Source: Candidatus Melainabacteria bacterium
GTDB taxonomy: Bacteria > Cyanobacteriota > Vampirovibrionia > Obscuribacterales > Obscuribacteraceae
Assembly (NCBI GenBank): GCA_003963305.1
Contig: RXJR01000010.1
Location: 169,872 to 233,871 of the forward strand
Direction of reading: 5' to 3'
Length of the DNA stretch: 64,000 nucleotides
Shown: positions 50,079 to 58,865 of the stretch, one piece after another
Position numbering within the stretch: position 1 is the first letter of the stretch
How the letters are laid out: every line of letters begins with the position of its first letter
The notes under the pieces: generated by a model
The model's database searches: none
Told to the model about the DNA's origin: nothing
What the model saw: the letters and a program-made list of their open reading frames with translations, nothing else
Made by a program: the position numbers and the translations under genes

Positions 50079-50104
50079 AAATATTCAAATACTTGCAAAT
50101 ATTT
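50079..50104 (+). promoter_or_regulatory. Candidate ArsR-family operator 2
   Basis: AAATATT (50079-50085) and AAATATTT (50097-50104) flank a centre that is itself partly symmetric (CAAAT, TTGC). It lies between the predicted start point and the SD, a usual position for repressor binding. Confidence 0.45.
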
Positions 50105-50115
50105 CGAGGTGAACC

Positions 50116-51072
50116 ATGTCTGCATCTTTCAACGCCGAAGAAATTCTCTCCGCCACGACACACAGCGTTCTGGAATCAGGCTCCATCAACGGCCAGGCTG
50201 GGCGGATTGCCTGCGAACTCGAAGATGTAAACCGTGGAGATTGGTTTATCGCCTTACCTACAGACTTCTACGATCCGCATAATCACTTAAGAATCGCCCT
50301 GGAAAGGGGTGCGCGCGGACTGATCGTCGAGCAAAACCGAGCCATCATGGGCACGGGCAACTGCCCGATTATCTCAGTACCTGATACCAGAGCCGCACTT
50401 CTCGAGTTGGTGCGGGACTGGCTACATCTAGTCCGCCCGGCCGTCGTGGGCGTTACGGGCACAAGCGGACGTCGTGCCACCATGCTACTGCTCAACCAGC
50501 TCGTCAGAGAACGCTACAAGACACATTTAGCTTTCATGCGAGATCTTAACTGGGCTGGATGCGCCAGAGAAGTGCTTACCATGCCTGTTGACACTCAACT
50601 GCTGATATTCGAGGCAGGCAGCGTCGAGCGCGGCGATATTGCTCGTATCGGCAAAATCCTGCAACCAGACCTGGCGGTGTTGACTTCGATACGGCATCCG
50701 ATTCCCTCACCGGAACGAGACTTTCTTAAAGCGAACATGTACTGCGAGTTACTCGAAACATTACGCAGCGAGCCAAAACAAAGACTGGCAGCCGTAATTT
50801 TCGATCAGAGCCAGGCGGTTCAAAGACGTACAGACGAGGTGCTGACGGGATTTGCCAGCAAGAGATTCTCCCGTGGTGAAGCCAGTATCGCCCACCGGAT
50901 ACCCGAACACTCTATAGCAACACTAAATGATGCGCTGAGCGAGCTGGGCATCACGGCGTCACGCGCAGACTTCTGGTGTGCCGTTGAAGCGGCACGAGCA
51001 CTGGGAATCAGCACAGCCGAACTGGAAACTCTGTTCGAACTCGAAACCATAAATGACGTGCCGGCTCGATGA
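50116..51072 (+). CDS. MurF-like Mur ligase homologue with degenerate P-loop and no C-terminal domain
   Basis: The protein has a MurE/MurF-like N-terminal domain (R-G-D-W-F-I-A-L-P-T, A-L-E-R-G-A-R-G-L-I-V) and the start of the central ATP-binding domain. The canonical G-x-T-G-T-x-G-K-T-T-T reads G-V-T-G-T-S-G-R-R-A-T at residues 112-122: lysine is Arg119 and the two threonines are lost. Length is 318 where MurF has about 450, so the C-terminal domain is missing or replaced. It probably does not ligate. It is first in an operon with DabB and DabA, with about 40 bases before the DabB ATG. The GAGG SD supports the start. Confidence 0.75.
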   Translation: MSASFNAEEILSATTHSVLESGSINGQAGRIACELEDVNRGDWFIALPTDFYDPHNHLRIALERGARGLIVEQNRAIMGTGNCPIISVPDTRAALLELVRDWLHLVRPAVVGVTGTSGRRATMLLLNQLVRERYKTHLAFMRDLNWAGCAREVLTMPVDTQLLIFEAGSVERGDIARIGKILQPDLAVLTSIRHPIPSPERDFLKANMYCELLETLRSEPKQRLAAVIFDQSQAVQRRTDEVLTGFASKRFSRGEASIAHRIPEHSIATLNDALSELGITASRADFWCAVEAARALGISTAELETLFELETINDVPAR

Positions 51073-51112
51073 GCAATCCTTGAAGCGAGACACACAAGAC
51101 CCTGAGGAGATC

Positions 51113-52663
51113 ATGAAAACAGAATATTTCCTGGCAGCAGAACTGGCAGCTCTAGTATTGCCACTACTGGCGATGGCTGCCGCTCAACTCGCCACAGAAA
51201 AATGGAAAGTACCATGCCTGGTATTTGGACAGATGGCCGCTCTGTTCAATGCCGCTAGCGCGGTACTGGTCGGTCTATCGGGAATGGACGCAGACGCGCA
51301 CCGGCTCGGGTCTGGCACCTTCTCTCTGAGGCTCGACTTCGCATCAGCGTGCCTGATCACAGGCATGACTTTCATCACTACAGTCGTCCTGTCGTTCAGC
51401 GAGAGATACCTGGGGGGTGAAAAATATCGCCTCACCTTCCTTTACCTCGTCACCTTTCTCTCCTCATGCGCGGCCTGGCTCACCTGCACCGACAGCATGG
51501 CGGTAGCCTGTGTGTTCTGGTGCTTGCTCTCTGTCGGGCTGTACACCGCAGTACGACTGCACGCCCCTGAACGTGCATCAGCTCAGGTCGTTCTCAGACA
51601 TCACCTGCTCAGCGACGTATGCATGATCGCTTCAGCCATGCTTCTGTACGGTGCGGTAGGGACGTCACAGTTCAGTCAGTTATCTTCTGTGACTGCCGGT
51701 CTGAACAGTCACGTGGAGGCTGGCGGAGTTGCACTGCCAGTGACCTACGGAACGTGTGCCTGTTCGTTGCTCGTGCTGGCATTCAGTATCAAGTCGGCGC
51801 TGTTTCCTTTTCACCGCTGGCTGCTAGCCACGCTCGATGCACCTACTCCCTTGTCAGGGTTGCTCCACGCAGGGGTGGTGAACGTGTCGGCAATCATGGC
51901 CTGGCGGCTCATGCCTGTTCTCCAGACTGAGCCGGCGGTGCTCACCGCCTGGGGAACCATCGCAGCACTGTCAGCGATCGCAGGTACTCTCAGCATGTCA
52001 GCACAGCCTGATGTGAAGCGCAAACTGGTCTACTCGACCGTCGGACAGATGGGTTTCATGGCGCTACAATGCGCTTCAGGAGCGCTCGGTGCGGCACTGT
52101 TCCACATGGTGGCACACGGACTCTTCAAATGTCACATGTTCTTGCAATCGGGCAATGCAGTAGCCGAAGGCGTCAACAAAAGGAAGTTCGGCTGGAGCAC
52201 CAGTGAGCTTCCGGGCGCGAAGGACGGAACAGTCCGAAAGCTGGTTGTGGTGACAGTCGCTGTGGCTGCCTGCATAGCAATCTACGAACTGAACATGAAC
52301 CATTGTGCCACCTGGGTCTCGACAGTGATCGCCGCCAGTGCACTGCTGACAGCGGTGCCGTCCATGCACCGCATAACACCGACTTCGCTTGTCACGTTCT
52401 GGGTGACGGTTATGGCAGTGGTGACGGGTGCCGCGCTCTTGTGCACCGGTTTCGAACAGAGGCTCAGCCACACTCCCGGATACGGCCAAAGTTGGCTGCT
52501 GCCAACGTTCCTGCTTGTGTTCGCCAGTCTGGCAACGATCTTGCAACTGGCGAAGAACAGCGAATGGAGCAAAGCACTATACGTACACAGCTTGAACGGC
52601 TTTTACATCGATGACATCGCATCACGCTCAAAGACTCTGACATCAATCAGGAGGACCACATGA
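51113..52663 (+). CDS. dabB: DabB: proton-conducting membrane subunit of the inorganic carbon transporter
   Basis: DabB resembles complex I/Mrp antiporter subunits (NuoL type) and works with DabA to accumulate inorganic carbon using proton flow. About thirteen hydrophobic helices are visible over 516 residues. The conserved K-S-A-L-F-P-F-H-R-W-L core and D-A-P-T-P-L-S-G-L-L-H-A-G-V-V-N loop are typical, followed by K-R-K-L-V-Y-S-T-V-G-Q-M-G-F. The ATG at 51113 follows GAGGAG. Its stop overlaps the start of dabA (ATGA), so the two are translationally coupled. Confidence 0.9.
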   Translation: MKTEYFLAAELAALVLPLLAMAAAQLATEKWKVPCLVFGQMAALFNAASAVLVGLSGMDADAHRLGSGTFSLRLDFASACLITGMTFITTVVLSFSERYLGGEKYRLTFLYLVTFLSSCAAWLTCTDSMAVACVFWCLLSVGLYTAVRLHAPERASAQVVLRHHLLSDVCMIASAMLLYGAVGTSQFSQLSSVTAGLNSHVEAGGVALPVTYGTCACSLLVLAFSIKSALFPFHRWLLATLDAPTPLSGLLHAGVVNVSAIMAWRLMPVLQTEPAVLTAWGTIAALSAIAGTLSMSAQPDVKRKLVYSTVGQMGFMALQCASGALGAALFHMVAHGLFKCHMFLQSGNAVAEGVNKRKFGWSTSELPGAKDGTVRKLVVVTVAVAACIAIYELNMNHCATWVSTVIAASALLTAVPSMHRITPTSLVTFWVTVMAVVTGAALLCTGFEQRLSHTPGYGQSWLLPTFLLVFASLATILQLAKNSEWSKALYVHSLNGFYIDDIASRSKTLTSIRRTT

Positions 52664-55167
52664 ACAGCACCACAGCCCTTGCGGCTACTACTCTCCATGA
52701 TGCGATCATGCAGGCAAGCGACTGCCTAAACTCACTCTATCCGATCAGCAATTTCATAGCCTGTAATGCCCTGAAAGGATGGGAAGAAATCCCCTTCCCT
52801 GAGGCCATGCGGAAGTCAGCGACTCTGTTTGGTAGCAAGGGTTTCCTCGAACTGGCCGAATACCGGGCTATGTATGAATCGGGACGGATAGCGCCTGCCG
52901 ATCTGGAGGAAGCTTTCCAGAAGAACAAAGCGCTCTCTGAAATCAGACCCAATAACACACCAGTCACATTGACGATGGCAGAACTTTTCGACAGGAACAG
53001 CTCCTCTCAACTGGTCGAAGTCATCAACAAACAAATGATGAAGTGGTGCGCTGCTTATCTGGACGGTACCCAGGCTCAGTGGAAAGTCAAAAACAAACAG
53101 GAAGAAAGTCTCTACAGTTTCTGGAAAGCGCTGGCACCACACGATCATTCAATGAGTTGCCACGGCATCAAGAACTGGTCACGTTCGGTCAAAGCGCTGG
53201 CGGAGAACTCGCAAGATGCTCTTGCTGAACTGTTAGACGAGCTCGATGTACAGGCAGAGAATATCACGCCTTACCTGCGTCGGCACTTCGCCCAGATGCC
53301 GGGCTACGCCAGCCACCTGAAGTGGCGCCAGACAGACAATGGCGAAGCCAACATACTGACGGACTATCTTGCGATCAGATTGCATTACGAAAAAATGCTG
53401 GCTGAAAAAAATGCTTCTCGCCGCTACAAAAGCACGGATCTAGCCCAGGTGCGCCTAATCCTCGAAACGGCGACAAGACAGACCCAGAGTATCGGCTCAG
53501 ATGACCAGCCCGACTACAGTGCAGTCTGGCAAGAAGCCTACGAACTCAATTACCGCAACAGACTTCTCGCATCGCTAAACGCAGAAGCAAAGCCGACAGT
53601 AGATAATGCTTGCTGCCAGCTTGTTTTCTGCATCGATGTCAGATCTGAGCCGATACGTCGTCGCCTCGAGGAAATCGGTCCATACTCCACTTATGGCTTC
53701 GCTGGCTTCTTCGGAATGGCGATGCGCCTGACTGAGCTGGGCAGCGCCCTCTCGGTGGACCTGTGCCCGGTGCTGCTCAAGCCCAACAAAGCAGTAGACG
53801 AAACGAGCAACGATAGAAACGCCACTAAAAAAATCAACTGGCAAGCCCTGAAAGTCTCTGCGCTGCAACTGAAGAAACAGCTCAAGTGCAACCTCGCCGG
53901 TGCGTTCGGACTGGTGGAGCTGGCCGGGCTGTGCTCAGCCTTGCCTCTGATGGCGAGAACTTTCATGCCGGTGCGAGCCAACAAGCTTCAGCAATTCATC
54001 GAAAGTAAGATTGCAGGACATGTCGAAAGCAGCCTCGACCTCTCATCTTTCTCGCTTTCAGACAAAATCGCACTGGCTGAAGGCGCGATTCGCGGTATCG
54101 GCTTGAGCCATATGAGTAAAGTCGTGGTTTTGTGCGGGCACCGCAGCACATCCGCCAACAATCCCTTCGCCTCTGCACTAGATTGTGGCGCCTGTGGCGG
54201 CAACGGAGGAAGCTTCAGCGCCAGGCTGGCAGCCAAAATCCTCAATGACAGAGAAGTGCGGGCGGGTTTGCTCAGCAAGCGCATTCACATTCCTTCGTCC
54301 ACCGTATTCATAGCAGCCGAACACGATACAACCACAGATCAATTCACGTTCTACGATGTCGTAACACTGTCGGACGATCAAGAAAACATACTTTCGAGGC
54401 TGAAAGAAGACCTGGTGATAGCGGGTGACTCACTGCGCAAGGCGCGTGCGAAATCACTGCCTGCAAGCAGCATGAAACCTTTCAACGACCCTCTTAATCG
54501 AGCCTGCGATTGGGCCCAGATTGCTCCAGAATGGGGACTGGCCGGCAACGCTGCTTTCATAGCCGCACCGCGCAACCTGTCACAGGAAAGCGATCTGGAT
54601 GGTCGGGTCTTCTTGCATTCGTATGACTACAAACAAGATGAGCAGGGCAAGGTGCTGGAGCTGATCATGACCGCACCACTTGTAGTGGCGCAGTGGATCA
54701 ATATGCAGTATTACCTGTCAACTGTAGACAACGATAAATTCGGCAGCGGCAGCAAGGTCGTCCACAACGTAGTCGGCGATTTCGGAGTCATGCAAGGTGG
54801 ACAAGGCGACCTGAGAATGGGGCTGCCGCTGCAATCATTGATGACTGCAGAAGCACGCGTCCATGAACCGATGCGTTTGTTGGCAGTGATCAGAGCGCCG
54901 CTGACTGCGATAGACGAAGTTCTGGACAAGCATCCCGAGGTGCGGAAACTCGTCGTCAATCGGTGGATCAGGCTGGTTGGGCTCGACCCGGAAAGCGCAA
55001 CCTTCTACGAAGCAGAAGACAGCGGCAAGTGGAACAAAATCCACTACACATCTCAAACCGAAGGTTTGACTGACACCGGTAATGGAGCGGGCAATGTCGG
55101 TTTCACAATCGATCAAACAGCAATGCCGTTACGCAGGCAAGAGTATTGCCCTCGCAACGAAGCATAA
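52660..55167 (+). CDS. dabA: DabA (DUF2309/UPF0753): carbonic-anhydrase-like subunit of the inorganic carbon transporter
   Basis: DabA carries a beta-carbonic-anhydrase-like zinc site and converts CO2 to bicarbonate in a one-way, energy-coupled way. The known ligand set is present: Cys324 and Asp326 in F-C-I-D-V-R-S-E-P-I-R, His494 in L-C-G-H-R-S-T-S-A-N-N-P, and Cys509 in L-D-C-G-A-C-G-G. The spacing C-x-D and H-x14-C matches characterised DabA. Length (835) is within the family range. It overlaps dabB at the start and a DUF6671-like gene at the end (by 74 bases), so the operon is tightly packed. Confidence 0.95.
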   Translation: MNSTTALAATTLHDAIMQASDCLNSLYPISNFIACNALKGWEEIPFPEAMRKSATLFGSKGFLELAEYRAMYESGRIAPADLEEAFQKNKALSEIRPNNTPVTLTMAELFDRNSSSQLVEVINKQMMKWCAAYLDGTQAQWKVKNKQEESLYSFWKALAPHDHSMSCHGIKNWSRSVKALAENSQDALAELLDELDVQAENITPYLRRHFAQMPGYASHLKWRQTDNGEANILTDYLAIRLHYEKMLAEKNASRRYKSTDLAQVRLILETATRQTQSIGSDDQPDYSAVWQEAYELNYRNRLLASLNAEAKPTVDNACCQLVFCIDVRSEPIRRRLEEIGPYSTYGFAGFFGMAMRLTELGSALSVDLCPVLLKPNKAVDETSNDRNATKKINWQALKVSALQLKKQLKCNLAGAFGLVELAGLCSALPLMARTFMPVRANKLQQFIESKIAGHVESSLDLSSFSLSDKIALAEGAIRGIGLSHMSKVVVLCGHRSTSANNPFASALDCGACGGNGGSFSARLAAKILNDREVRAGLLSKRIHIPSSTVFIAAEHDTTTDQFTFYDVVTLSDDQENILSRLKEDLVIAGDSLRKARAKSLPASSMKPFNDPLNRACDWAQIAPEWGLAGNAAFIAAPRNLSQESDLDGRVFLHSYDYKQDEQGKVLELIMTAPLVVAQWINMQYYLSTVDNDKFGSGSKVVHNVVGDFGVMQGGQGDLRMGLPLQSLMTAEARVHEPMRLLAVIRAPLTAIDEVLDKHPEVRKLVVNRWIRLVGLDPESATFYEAEDSGKWNKIHYTSQTEGLTDTGNGAGNVGFTIDQTAMPLRRQEYCPRNEA

Positions 55168-56014
55168 AAAGGCGGACGCCCTGGCACTCCCGCTTTCAGC
55201 GGGACTCGGGGCTGCCGTCAAAACAATCGAAATCGATACGGACATTTTCGGCACCTTCTTAGGTGAAATCGAAAGAAAGAAAACACCACTTCTGACTGCA
55301 CGAGAGAAAGCACGCCTCGGTATGCGCAAAGCCAAAATGCCCTGCGGACTGGCCAGCGAAGGCAGCTTCGGTTCGCATATCAGCGTGCCTTTCGTGATCG
55401 CCAACGAGGAAGTGGTCGTGTTTGTAGATGATGAGCTGGGCATTGAAATCAGCGAAAGTATTGTCACTACTAAAACCAACTTCGCCCAGATGACGGTGGG
55501 GTCAATCCATGAGGCTGAATCATTCCTTCTCCAGACACAGTTTCCATCGCACGCCTTGATAGCACGACCGAATCAGTACAACGCAAATCCGATTGAAAAA
55601 CTCCTGGGGAGATTCTTCAAAAAAAGCGCTTTCAAACACATACAAAAGGGACTGCAGACCAGAGAAGCGCTCATGGCCGCTGTTCGCGCCAGCGCGCGCA
55701 ATTCAGCAGACGGTCTGGTTCGTCTGGAAACGGACATGCGCGCACATATGAATCCAACACGCATGCGCGTAATCAGGCAGCTAGGCGTAAAACTGGCCAG
55801 GCGGCTCCGCTCGACCTGCCCGGAATGTGCCTGCCCCGGCTTCGGTGCGACCGGAGTGGCCGGTGCGCTGCCTTGCCAGGAATGCGGACAGCCAACTGAA
55901 TCGCATGCATATGAGGTTTCTACCTGCCAAAAATGTCATTACACAAAATCGGAAAAACGCAGAGATGGAGTGATTGAAGAGCAGTCTATGCATTGCCTGT
56001 TCTGCAATCCCTGA
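55094..56014 (+). CDS. DUF6671-like protein with zinc-ribbon C-terminus
   Basis: The ATG at 55094 follows GGAG and lies 74 bases inside dabA. The N-terminal part has A-L-A-T-K-H-K-K, D-T-D-I-F-G-T-F-L-G-E-I-E-R and C-G-L-A-S-E-G-S-F-G-S-H, the motifs I recall for DUF6671. The C-terminus has several cysteine pairs (C-P-E-C, C-Q-E-C, C-Q-K-C, C-L-F-C), typical of zinc ribbons. The family has no known function. Its coupling to dabA implies a role in the same process, perhaps a metal- or nucleotide-dependent step. Confidence 0.6.
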   Translation: MSVSQSIKQQCRYAGKSIALATKHKKADALALPLSAGLGAAVKTIEIDTDIFGTFLGEIERKKTPLLTAREKARLGMRKAKMPCGLASEGSFGSHISVPFVIANEEVVVFVDDELGIEISESIVTTKTNFAQMTVGSIHEAESFLLQTQFPSHALIARPNQYNANPIEKLLGRFFKKSAFKHIQKGLQTREALMAAVRASARNSADGLVRLETDMRAHMNPTRMRVIRQLGVKLARRLRSTCPECACPGFGATGVAGALPCQECGQPTESHAYEVSTCQKCHYTKSEKRRDGVIEEQSMHCLFCNP

Positions 56015-56069
56015 TCTTCGAAAAACGAGTAAGAGCAGGCAAAATAAACGATTAAGGAGCATCAAGAAG

Positions 56070-56873
56070 GTGAATCGACATCTCAAAGAGTTAGAAGACG
56101 AAAGCGTTTACATCATTCGCGAAGCATACGCAAAAACGAAAGATCTGGCGCTTCTCTGGTCGATGGGGAAAGATTCCACCGTACTCTTGCACCTGGTGAA
56201 AAAAGCATTCATGGGACACTGTCCCATTCCCCTGGTGCACATAGATGAGAGCTACGAACCGGAAGAGATGATCACCTGGCGCGATGATTACGTTAAACGA
56301 CATGGACTTCGGCTCATCGTTGGTCAAAACAAGCAAGCTCTGAGCGAAGGCATGGGTCCGCAAATGGGCAGACTGGTGTGCTGCAATGCACTGAAAACGG
56401 TGGCACTGCAACAGACGATCAGAGAACACAACATCCAGGCGCTCATGGTCGGCATCAGGAGGGACGAAGAAGGCTCACGCGGAAAGGAACGGGTTGTTTC
56501 ACCGAGATCGACAGCAGGCAGCTGGAACTACAAAGACCAGCCGGCGGAGATCTGGAACTACTACAACCTGCATGTGCCCAAAGATGTGCATGTAAGAATC
56601 CACCCACTTTTGCAGTGGACGGAATTATCGATATGGGAATACATAGCCAGTCAATCGATCGAAGTAATTCCGCTCTACTTCGCCCGCGAGGGGATGCGCT
56701 ATCGCAGCCTGGGATGTGCACCTTGCACGGGTGCGTTCCCATCTACAGCAGCCACAGTGGAGGAAATCATCGAGGAGCTCAAGCAAACGAGCCAGTCTGA
56801 AAGGTCCGGGCGAGCACACGACAAGGAAGAATCATACGCCCTGCAAAAGCTCCGGCGCGACGGATTCATGTAA
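56070..56873 (+). CDS. cysD: Sulfate adenylyltransferase subunit 2 (CysD), partner CysN absent
   Basis: CysD is the catalytic subunit of ATP sulfurylase and normally pairs with the GTPase CysN. The GTG start follows AAGGAG. The N-type ATP-pyrophosphatase loop is W-S-M-G-K-D-S-T-V-L-L-H-L. G-I-R-R-D-E-E-G-S-R-G-K-E-R and H-P-L-L-Q-W-T-E-L-S-I-W-E-Y-I are close to the family's G-x-R-R-D-E-E-K-S-R-A-K-E-R and W-T-E-L-D-I-W-x-Y-I. Y-R-S-L-G-C-A-P-C-T-G-A and S-E-R-S-G-R-A end it. No cysN lies nearby; the next gene is convergent, three bases away. It may be part of the DabA operon's chemistry. Confidence 0.88.
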   Translation: MNRHLKELEDESVYIIREAYAKTKDLALLWSMGKDSTVLLHLVKKAFMGHCPIPLVHIDESYEPEEMITWRDDYVKRHGLRLIVGQNKQALSEGMGPQMGRLVCCNALKTVALQQTIREHNIQALMVGIRRDEEGSRGKERVVSPRSTAGSWNYKDQPAEIWNYYNLHVPKDVHVRIHPLLQWTELSIWEYIASQSIEVIPLYFAREGMRYRSLGCAPCTGAFPSTAATVEEIIEELKQTSQSERSGRAHDKEESYALQKLRRDGFM

Positions 56874-56877
56874 CCTG

Positions 56878-57558
56878 CTACTTAGCAGATGGTGTCGCAG
56901 ACGGTGCCTTCCGGCATTCATCGAAAGCCTGCTTCATTGCCACCTCTTCTGGAACTTCGTTCATACCGTGATTGGTAATACGATCGAAAGCCACACCAGC
57001 CTGATCGGCCATTGTTTCCATCTTCTCCCTGTAGGCAGCATCAAGTGTGCGCATTGCCTCTGTTCTGGCGTCTTCCAGAGCCGATTTTTCATCAGCCGCC
57101 GTCGATCTGATATGCCTTCCCATCAAATCTCTGCCGCACTGCAAAGCGATCTCGCCGGCTGATTTATAGATTTCTTCGCACATTTTTATGTGCGCTGCTT
57201 CATGGGCGCGCAACTTCTCTTTGACACCAAAAGGCAACCAGGTGCGCAACGGCAAAGCAGTGTGTATCGACACCGCTTTCACATTGTAAACCCAGACATG
57301 AGGCGCATTCTCGCTGGGCACCGATTCGAGCTGAAATTCCGGACGGCAAATGAACGACCAAAATGTGTATGCCCTCCCGCATGCCTTCCCCTGCGGCCAG
57401 TAAATGCCATCGAGATATTTGATTTCGGTTTTTGGAGGTTCAACCGAAACTGTCACTTCGCCACTCTTAGGAGCACTCAAGGAAGATAAGTCGCGCAGAC
57501 GCGAACAGCCTGGTAGAACCAGTGCAAGCAGCAAGCATAGCCAGTTAAGCCGCTGCAA
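56878..57558 (-). CDS. Lipoprotein with HExxH-type motif
   Basis: A signal peptide ends in the lipobox L-V-L-P-G-C (Cys18), so this is a lipoprotein. The motif A-H-E-A-A-H near residue 118 could bind zinc, as in DUF922-like putative metalloproteases. Cysteines (K-A-C-G, I-C-R, M-C-E, L-Q-C-G) may form disulfides. The C-terminal third is helical. It overlaps the upstream HExxH gene by 14 bases. Proteolytic activity is an inference. Confidence 0.55.
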   Translation of the reverse strand: MQRLNWLCLLLALVLPGCSRLRDLSSLSAPKSGEVTVSVEPPKTEIKYLDGIYWPQGKACGRAYTFWSFICRPEFQLESVPSENAPHVWVYNVKAVSIHTALPLRTWLPFGVKEKLRAHEAAHIKMCEEIYKSAGEIALQCGRDLMGRHIRSTAADEKSALEDARTEAMRTLDAAYREKMETMADQAGVAFDRITNHGMNEVPEEVAMKQAFDECRKAPSATPSAK

Positions 57559-58630
57559 TTAACCCTTCGAATTGCAAATAACGCAGGAGGTCGGCGGCCC
57601 AAACCTTCTCATCGGCGTTGCCGTAGCTGATCAATCGGCGCAATTTGTTCTCCGCAAGCGGAAGAATTTTCTCGTCAACATAGCGCTGCCGAACAAGATA
57701 GTAGCTGTGATCCACACTGCGACGGTCGCTAGAAACACCTTCCAGGCACAACTTCAAGGCCCGCATGTAGACCACAGTCCGCAGGGGCGCGAAGTTAGCA
57801 GCTTCAAGGAAATCCTCGCCGCTGTTACCGAGCATGCGCTCACCGAGAACAGCCCATTGCTCGCCATTATTTCTGGCAGCGTAGGCATTTGGCTTCCAGT
57901 CTGATTCGAGATCAACGGCATTTTTGAAGCGCTCTGTGATTTCAGTGTCCCAGTATTCATATCGCAGTTGATGTGACCATTCGTGCAGAATGTCTCGGCG
58001 CAGATGTCCGGAACGCTCAGTCATGTACGTCGTCAGTTCCGCATCGATCATCGACATGGCAGCGCGGAAGTCAGTGCTGAAGCCGGTTTGATTGACCCAG
58101 GCATCTTCGGGATTACGACGATCAGAGATATACACTTTCTTGAAGTAGGAACTGTCAGGCATGGCGTCGAGAAGCGCGGGCAGCTCGGCTGCAGTCAAGC
58201 GTTTGCTATATTCACCGGATCCGGCATCGAGCAAGGCAGCATACCGTTCAGGAATGACAACCTCGCAGCTATGACCCTGCACACTATAACGACGCACATC
58301 AGTTGGAATTTTGTCGACACCGCGCGCGTAGAAATCTTCAAAGTCTTCAAATGGTCCTTCGACAGCGCTTCGCTCGTACCAATTCTCGACATCAGAAACA
58401 TAGCTGACCAGCCGGTCGGGCTGAGCAGAAAGCGATCCAACGGGAATAGAAAGGGCCTTCGCAGTGGCCTGCTTGGACGCAACTGGATTGACACTGAGCA
58501 GATGAGCGCTTTCAATCCGCACCACCCTCAGGTTGAGGTAATGAGGCAACGCGTCGGCAATCTGGGCTGCTGCCGGTTGCTTGGGCGAATTGTCTCGAGA
58601 GTTCTGGTGCATTTTTGCGAAATCAGTCAC
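57545..58630 (-). CDS. Putative zinc metallopeptidase (HExxH), cytoplasmic
   Basis: The motif I-L-H-E-W-S-H-Q-L near residue 216 matches H-E-x-x-H, and N-N-G-E-Q-W-A-V-L downstream (about residue 255) provides a plausible third ligand. No signal peptide is seen. The annotated start is GTG at 58630, but the ATG at 58612 is possible, since neither has a clear SD. The rest of the 361 residues is helical and not assigned to a family. Its stop overlaps the start of the HExxH lipoprotein gene, so the two are co-transcribed. Confidence 0.55.
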   Translation of the reverse strand: MTDFAKMHQNSRDNSPKQPAAAQIADALPHYLNLRVVRIESAHLLSVNPVASKQATAKALSIPVGSLSAQPDRLVSYVSDVENWYERSAVEGPFEDFEDFYARGVDKIPTDVRRYSVQGHSCEVVIPERYAALLDAGSGEYSKRLTAAELPALLDAMPDSSYFKKVYISDRRNPEDAWVNQTGFSTDFRAAMSMIDAELTTYMTERSGHLRRDILHEWSHQLRYEYWDTEITERFKNAVDLESDWKPNAYAARNNGEQWAVLGERMLGNSGEDFLEAANFAPLRTVVYMRALKLCLEGVSSDRRSVDHSYYLVRQRYVDEKILPLAENKLRRLISYGNADEKVWAADLLRYLQFEGLIAAA

Positions 58631-58865
58631 TGGTAGGAATCGAGCGCCGTGCGAGTCGTGTCACTAACATTCCCGAGAGTAGGGCATGGATCCCCGAAAG
58701 GCAATGTGGAATTACGAAATGAGCGCTTGTCTGGCGCAAAATTAATATTCTAAAGAAATTATGAAGATCACCGGTGAATCGCTGCGCCTGCCACAAAAAT
58801 CGCCCCTAACAGCAAACTTGGATGGTACGATTTAGCTGCCGCATAAACCAAAATTGAGGAAAACC

